This document shows positions 59,901-64,000 of a stretch of DNA of 64,000 nt, in pieces. The position numbers and the translations under genes are program-made. The first letter of the stretch is position 1. Each line of letters begins with the position of its first letter. The DNA comes from Paracoccus caeni. GTDB lineage: Bacteria > Pseudomonadota > Alphaproteobacteria > Rhodobacterales > Rhodobacteraceae. The stretch covers positions 62,001 through 126,000 of the forward strand of contig NZ_JAEPRQ010000007.1 of NCBI RefSeq assembly GCF_016629665.1, in the 5' to 3' direction. The notes under the pieces are model-generated. The model ran no database searches. It was not told the DNA's origin and saw only the letters and a program-made list of their open reading frames with translations.

Positions 59901-61244
59901 ATGTCTTTCCTGAAACGTATCGCGCCCGCCCTGCTGGCGGCCAGCATCCTGACCGGAGGCGCGACCGCCAGCCTTGCCGACGAACAGCACTTCCCGCTGC
60001 AATCCTATCGCGTCGGTCCCTATGCGGCGGGCGGCACCGGCTTTTTCGGCGGCTTCATCGATTATCTGAACCTGATCAACACGCGCGACGGCGGCGTGAA
60101 CGGCGTCAAGCTGACATGGTCCGAGGGCGAGACCGAATATGAGGTCGAAAAGGGTGTCGAGGTCTATCAGCGCCTGAAATCAAACCCCGGCATCGCCGCG
60201 TGGAACCCGCTATCGGTGGGCATCGCCTATGCGATGATCGATGGTGTGACCGAGGATCAGACGCCGCTGCTGACCATCAACCACGGCCGCACCGACACCA
60301 CCGATGGCCGGGTTTTCCCCTATGTCTTCCCGCTGCTGCTGAACCCCTATTCGGAAACCTCGGGGATCATCAATTACATCGCCTCGAAAGAGGGCGGGCA
60401 CGAGGCGCTGGCGGGCAAGAAGATCGTCGTGCTGTATCACGGCTCGCCCTATGGCAAGGAAACCATCCCGATCTATGAGTTGCTGGCCGAGAAATACGGC
60501 TTTGAATTGCAGCAGATCGAGGTGCCGCATCCCGGCAACGAACAGCAGGCGCAATGGCTGACCATCCGGCGCGAGCGGCCCGATTACGTGGTGCTGCGTG
60601 GCTGGGGTGTGATGAACCCGGTGGCGCTGACGACGGCGCAGCGGAACGGTTTCCCGGCGGATCGGATCATCGGCAATGTCTGGTCGAATTCCGAAGAGGA
60701 CGTGACGCCGGCGGGCGACGCGGCCATCGGCTATACCGCGATCACCACGCAGGCATCGGGCACCGATTACCCGGTCGTGCAGGAGATCGAGGACAAGATT
60801 TACGGCGCCAACCTTGGCAACCTGTCCGATCCGGCGCGGATCGGCTCGGTCTATCATAACCTTGGCATCGTCAACGGCATCCTGAACGTCGAGGCGATCC
60901 GCATCGCCCAGGCCCGTTTCGGCAATCGCACCCTGACCGGGGATGAGGTTCGTTGGGGCTTTGAGCATCTGCAATTGTCGCCCGAGCGGGTGAAAGAGGT
61001 GGGCGCGGAGAACCTGTTCCACTCGATCAACGTCACCTGGGACAATCACGAGGGTGAAGGCTACGTGACCTTCCAGCAATGGGATGGCCAGAAATGGAAT
61101 GTCATCTCTGACTGGATCGCGCCGGACTGGGCCTTGCTGCGCCCGATCATCGAGGCGTCCTCGGAAGCCTATGCCGCCGAGAAGGGGCTGACCCTGCGGA
61201 CCGAGGCGGATGTGGACACCGTCGCAAGCCCGGCCAGCAACTAA
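59901..61244 (+). CDS. HAAT-type periplasmic substrate-binding protein (sulfur island)
   Basis: This 447-residue protein has a signal peptide over about residues 1-26 (ending S-L-A-D). The mature chain is a Peripla_BP_6-type binding protein and a paralogue of the one at 19641: both have H-G-R-x-D-x-x-D-G-x-x-F-P-Y, S-P-x-G-x-E near 165-195 and P-G-N-E-Q. Classical branched-chain amino acid binding is unlikely given its place between sfnG and sfnB; a sulfone, sulfonate or related organosulfur ligand is the inference. A GC-rich hairpin follows the gene. Confidence 0.87.
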   Translation: MSFLKRIAPALLAASILTGGATASLADEQHFPLQSYRVGPYAAGGTGFFGGFIDYLNLINTRDGGVNGVKLTWSEGETEYEVEKGVEVYQRLKSNPGIAAWNPLSVGIAYAMIDGVTEDQTPLLTINHGRTDTTDGRVFPYVFPLLLNPYSETSGIINYIASKEGGHEALAGKKIVVLYHGSPYGKETIPIYELLAEKYGFELQQIEVPHPGNEQQAQWLTIRRERPDYVVLRGWGVMNPVALTTAQRNGFPADRIIGNVWSNSEEDVTPAGDAAIGYTAITTQASGTDYPVVQEIEDKIYGANLGNLSDPARIGSVYHNLGIVNGILNVEAIRIAQARFGNRTLTGDEVRWGFEHLQLSPERVKEVGAENLFHSINVTWDNHEGEGYVTFQQWDGQKWNVISDWIAPDWALLRPIIEASSEAYAAEKGLTLRTEADVDTVASPASN

Positions 61245-61253
61245 GGCAGGGCA

Positions 61254-61271
61254 GGGGGCGGCAACGCCCCC
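61254..61271 (+). other. Intercistronic hairpin after the binding-protein gene
   Basis: GGGGGCG (61254-61260) and CGCCCCC (61265-61271) enclose a GCAA tetraloop, a very stable hairpin without a U-tract. It likely protects the upstream message so that more binding protein than ATPase is made. Confidence 0.6.
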
Positions 61272-61292
61272 GCCATTCCCGCGGAGTATCCG

Positions 61293-62042
61293 ATGTCCGA
61301 CGTGCTTCTGGAATTCGACAATGTCTCGGTCCGTTATGCGGGCGCGATTGCGGCGCTGCACGGCGTCAGCCTGAAGGTCCACAAGGGCGAGATCGTGGCG
61401 CTGCTGGGCGCGAATGGCGCGGGCAAGACGACGCTGCTGAAAGCCGCCTCGAACCTGCTTCCGGCAGAGCGCGGGCAGATCACCGGCGGGCACATCCTGT
61501 TTCGCGGGCGCGACGTGACCGGCAGCAGCCCGCATGACCATATCCGCAAGGGTCTGGTCCCGGTGCTGGAAGGGCGGCGGCTGTTCCGGTCGCTGACCAT
61601 CGAGGAAAACCTGATTACCGGCGCGGTCGGTCGCGGCCTGCGTCGCGCCGCCATCGCTGACGGGCTGGAGCAGGTTTATACGCTCTTCCCCCGGCTCAGA
61701 GACCGCCGCCTGTCGGTGGCCGGTCTGACCTCGGGCGGAGAGCAGCAGATGGCCGCCATCGGACGCGGGCTGATGGCGCGGCCCGATCTGTTCGTGCTGG
61801 ACGAGCCGTCGATGGGGCTTGCGCCGCTGGTGGTGGCGGAAATCTTCGACGCGCTGACCCGGCTGAATACCGAAACCGGGCTGACGATCCTTGTGGCCGA
61901 GCAAAATTCCTCGGTCGCGCTGCGTCATGCCCACCACGCGACGGTCATCGAAAATGGCCGCAGCACACTCAGCGGGCGGGCCAGCGATCTGGCCGCGCGC
62001 GACGACATCAAGGCCAGCTATCTGGGCGGCCACGCCGCCTGA
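61293..62042 (+). CDS. HAAT-type ABC transporter ATP-binding protein, LivF-like (sulfur island)
   Basis: This 249-residue ATPase is the second nucleotide-binding subunit. Walker A is GANGAGKTT near residue 40, the signature TSGGEQQMAAIGRGL near 148 and Walker B L-F-V-L-D-E-P-S-M-G-L-A-P. It is the fifth and last part of the transporter and lies 27 bp before the sfnB-type gene. Together the set livG-livH-livM-binding protein-livF is complete. Confidence 0.9.
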   Translation: MSDVLLEFDNVSVRYAGAIAALHGVSLKVHKGEIVALLGANGAGKTTLLKAASNLLPAERGQITGGHILFRGRDVTGSSPHDHIRKGLVPVLEGRRLFRSLTIEENLITGAVGRGLRRAAIADGLEQVYTLFPRLRDRRLSVAGLTSGGEQQMAAIGRGLMARPDLFVLDEPSMGLAPLVVAEIFDALTRLNTETGLTILVAEQNSSVALRHAHHATVIENGRSTLSGRASDLAARDDIKASYLGGHAA

Positions 62043-62069
62043 AACCCAACCTTTCAAGGAGCCGATCCC

Positions 62070-63314
62070 ATGACCATCCACACCGTCCCCGATCCCAAGG
62101 GCGCGCCGGTTCCCCCGGTCGCCCGCCCCGCCGAGCCTGCCCACATCATCACCTCGGAAGCCGAGGCCATCGAAATCGCCCAGCGTCTTGCCGCCGATTT
62201 CGCCAAGGGCGCGTCCGAGCGTGACCTGAACCGCATCTGGCCGCAGGCCGAACTTGACGCCTTCTCGCAAAGCGGGCTGTGGGCGATTGGCGTGCCTAAG
62301 GAATATGGCGGGCTTGATGCATCCTGGGTGACGATCAACCGGGTGATCGCGATCATCTCCGAGGCCGATCCCTCGCTTGGCCAGATCCCGCAGAACCATC
62401 TGGGCGTGGTGGCGGCGATCCGCACCGTCTCGGACCCGGATCAAAAGGATCTGCTGTTCGCAGAGGTGCTGAAGGGCACGCGCTTCGGCAACGCCTTCTC
62501 GGAATTCGGCTCGAAACGGGCGGCGGATTTTGAGACCACCTTCACCGATCAGGGCGATCATGTCGTGGTGAACGGGCGGAAATTCTACGCCTCGGGTGCG
62601 CTGCTGGCGCATCTGGTGCCGATTGTTGCGCTGGACGATGAGGGCCGCGCCTTCTACGCCATTGCCGATCGCGGGGCCGAAGGGCTGTCGGTGATCGACG
62701 ACTGGTCCAGCTTTGGCCAGCGCACCACCCTGTCGGGCACGGTGACGCTGGACAATGTGCGGGTGCCGAAAACCCATGTGGTGCCGGGCTATAAAGGCTA
62801 TGCCGAGCCTTCGGCGGATGGTGCGATCTTCCAGATCATTCAGGCGGCGGTCGATCTTGGCATTGCCCGCGCGGCGATCCGCGACACCATCGATTTCGTC
62901 AAGAACCGTTCACGGGCATGGGTGGATAGCGGCGTCGATCACGCCAGCGAAGATCCCTATACCATTCAGGCGATTGGCGACCTGACGATCCGCGCCAATG
63001 CTGCCGAGGCTTTGCTGGACCGTGCCGGTCTGGCCGTCGATGCAGCCGTTGCCGCGCCCGATGAAACCAGCGTGGCCAAGGCCCAGATCGCGACTGCCGA
63101 GGCGAAGGTGCTGACCACCGAAATCGCCATTCAGGCGACGAACAAGCTGTTTGAACTGGCAGGCACCCGCGCGACTTTGGCCGAGCATAATCTGGACCGG
63201 CATTGGCGGAATGCGCGCACGCATACTTTGCATGATCCGGTGCGGTGGAAATATGCCATCGTCGGCAACTATTATCTGAACGGAATCAATCCGCCGCTGC
63301 ATGCGTGGAGCTGA
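62070..63314 (+). CDS. sfnB: SfnB-family flavoprotein (acyl-CoA dehydrogenase fold)
   Basis: This 414-residue protein belongs to the SfnB sulfur-acquisition oxidoreductase group, which shares the acyl-CoA dehydrogenase fold with MsuC/SfnC. Visible parts are the helical N-terminal domain, then N-A-F-S-E-F-G-S-K and V-V-N-G-R-K-F-Y-A-S-G in the middle. The C-terminal helix bundle has F-E-L-A-G-T-R-A-T and N-L-D-R-H-W-R-N-A-R-T-H-T-L-H-D-P. Members use FMNH2 or FAD to oxidise reduced organosulfur compounds; conversion of methanesulfinate to methanesulfonate is one documented activity of relatives. CAAGGAG precedes the start. Confidence 0.88.
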   Translation: MTIHTVPDPKGAPVPPVARPAEPAHIITSEAEAIEIAQRLAADFAKGASERDLNRIWPQAELDAFSQSGLWAIGVPKEYGGLDASWVTINRVIAIISEADPSLGQIPQNHLGVVAAIRTVSDPDQKDLLFAEVLKGTRFGNAFSEFGSKRAADFETTFTDQGDHVVVNGRKFYASGALLAHLVPIVALDDEGRAFYAIADRGAEGLSVIDDWSSFGQRTTLSGTVTLDNVRVPKTHVVPGYKGYAEPSADGAIFQIIQAAVDLGIARAAIRDTIDFVKNRSRAWVDSGVDHASEDPYTIQAIGDLTIRANAAEALLDRAGLAVDAAVAAPDETSVAKAQIATAEAKVLTTEIAIQATNKLFELAGTRATLAEHNLDRHWRNARTHTLHDPVRWKYAIVGNYYLNGINPPLHAWS

Positions 63315-63321
63315 CAAAGCA

Positions 63322-63343
63322 GGGCGGCGAGCCATCGCCGCCC
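63322..63343 (+). other. Hairpin between sfnB and the FAD-binding gene
   Basis: GGGCGGCGA (63322-63330) and TCGCCGCCC (63335-63343) form a perfect 9-bp stem with loop GCCA and no U-tract. It may attenuate read-through into the next gene rather than end transcription. Confidence 0.55.
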
Positions 63344-63362
63344 GCATCTCTGAGGGCATCAG

Positions 63363-64000
63363 ATGACCGAGCATTTTCCGGCAGACAGAGAGTGGGCCTC
63401 GGTCGCCATCATCGGCGGCGGCCTTTCCGGTGCGGCGGTTGCCTATCATCTGGCGCATCAGGTGCCGTCCGAGGCGGTCAGAATCACCGTCATCGAGCCG
63501 CGTGGAGAGTTGGGGCAGGGCGTTGCCTATGGCACCATCGACCCCGCCCACCGCCTGAACGTGCCGCATGCAACGATGACGCTGACCACGGCAGAGCCTG
63601 ACCATTTCGCGCGCTGGCTTAGGGAAACGACGACTGCCGCCCCCGACTGGCTGACGCCGGATGGACGGATTTTCCCGCCGCGCGCGGTCTTTGGTCGTTA
63701 TGTCGCGGACCAGATCCAGCCGCTGATCGAAACGGGCCGCATCCGGCATTTGGGGCTGCGCGCCGTCGATGTCTTTCCCGATCAGGGCGGCTACGGGATC
63801 ATTCTGGAAAATGGCGACCGACTTTTCGCCGATGTGGTTGTGCTGGCGGTCAGCCATCCACCGCCCGGCCTGCCGACCGAACTTGGCGCTTTGGCGGGTC
63901 ATCCGGTCCTGATCGCGGACCCTTTCGCGCGCGGCGCATTGAACGAAATTCAGCCGGATGAACGGGTGCTGATCGTCGGTTCGGGCCTGACCGGGGCGGA
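63363..64000 (+). CDS. FAD/NAD(P)-binding oxidoreductase, N-terminal part (runs off the window)
   Basis: This open frame continues past the window end, so only about 212 residues are seen. The N-terminus holds the FAD fingerprint A-I-I-G-G-G-L-S-G-A-A-V near residue 15. G-Q-G-V-A-Y-G-T-I-D-P-A-H-R-L-N-V-P near 53 is characteristic of the FAD-NAD(P)-binding family (COG4529 type). A second Rossmann motif V-L-I-V-G-S-G-L-T-G-A begins at the end. Cotranscription with sfnB across a 48-bp gap suggests a redox role in sulfur-compound oxidation, but the family is broad and no substrate is known. Confidence 0.8.
   Translation, partial: MTEHFPADREWASVAIIGGGLSGAAVAYHLAHQVPSEAVRITVIEPRGELGQGVAYGTIDPAHRLNVPHATMTLTTAEPDHFARWLRETTTAAPDWLTPDGRIFPPRAVFGRYVADQIQPLIETGRIRHLGLRAVDVFPDQGGYGIILENGDRLFADVVVLAVSHPPPGLPTELGALAGHPVLIADPFARGALNEIQPDERVLIVGSGLTGA

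Noticed and set aside
60210..62777. Very long leftward open frame (855 codons) opposite the sulfur-island transporter genes
   Set aside because: It runs antisense to a binding-protein, LivF and SfnB-type gene with clear family motifs. The long frame is a by-product of high GC third positions, and its translation is rich in Arg, His and Gln with no domain.
1..64000. CRISPR arrays, tRNA or rRNA genes, complete insertion sequences
   Set aside because: Looked for repeated spacer-like units, cloverleaf-type ends and transposase motifs; none were seen. Subtle RNA genes could be missed without a covariance search.

Overview
The window is GC-rich, densely coded DNA of alphaproteobacterial type. Gene content and style fit the Rhodobacteraceae/Paracoccaceae, most likely Paracoccus or a close relative (inference, no search was run). 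A complete replication and partition module lies at 43.4-46.9 kb: a DnaA-like initiator gene read leftward, a repeat-rich intergenic origin candidate, and parA-parB read rightward with four copies of a 16-bp palindrome. A tyrosine recombinase sits next to it. The window is therefore probably part of a large plasmid or chromid. No rRNA, tRNA, CRISPR array or intact insertion sequence was seen.

Layout. 0-2 kb: the end of a Hint-domain gene and a DNA photolyase. 2.2-9.7 kb: a DctB/DctD-type two-component system followed by a tripartite tricarboxylate transporter (tctC-tctB-tctA-tctC) with two substrate-binding proteins. 10-14.7 kb: a TerC/DUF475 membrane protein, a 51-residue protein, gluconokinase, an orphan IucA/IucC-type siderophore synthetase under a promoter overlapped by a palindrome, and a LysR regulator. 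14.9-22.9 kb: a branched-chain-amino-acid-type (HAAT) ABC transporter interleaved with two acyl-CoA-ligase-like genes. 22.9-28.6 kb: small regulators and enzymes (Rrf2, methyltransferase, secreted unknown, GSU2403-type nucleotidyltransferase, SDR, TetR, GntR). 28.7-32.7 kb: glycolate oxidase glcDEF. 32.9-43.3 kb: an iron-siderophore region (TonB receptor, fhuDBC-like importer, ABC exporter, siderophore-interacting protein) with a chromate transporter inserted and a palindrome-rich gap. 43.4-48.1 kb: the replication, partition and recombination module.

48.4-64 kb is a sulfur-scavenging island. It holds a sulfonate transporter with an SsuD-type monooxygenase, a taurine-type transporter tauABC without tauD, an FMN reductase, dimethylsulfone monooxygenase (sfnG), a second complete HAAT-type ABC transporter, an sfnB-type flavoprotein and the start of an FAD/NAD(P)-binding protein that runs off the end. 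The two HAAT binding proteins (19.6 and 59.9 kb) are visibly paralogous, but one sits with acyl-CoA ligases and the other between sulfone-oxidation genes. The second is a plausible transporter for an unusual organosulfur compound and is the most interesting candidate system here.

Other notable signals are parS-like palindromes, a duplicated dif-like site beside the recombinase, REP-like 44-bp repeats, a DctD with an altered sigma-54 contact loop, and several palindromic operators placed over promoters or start codons.
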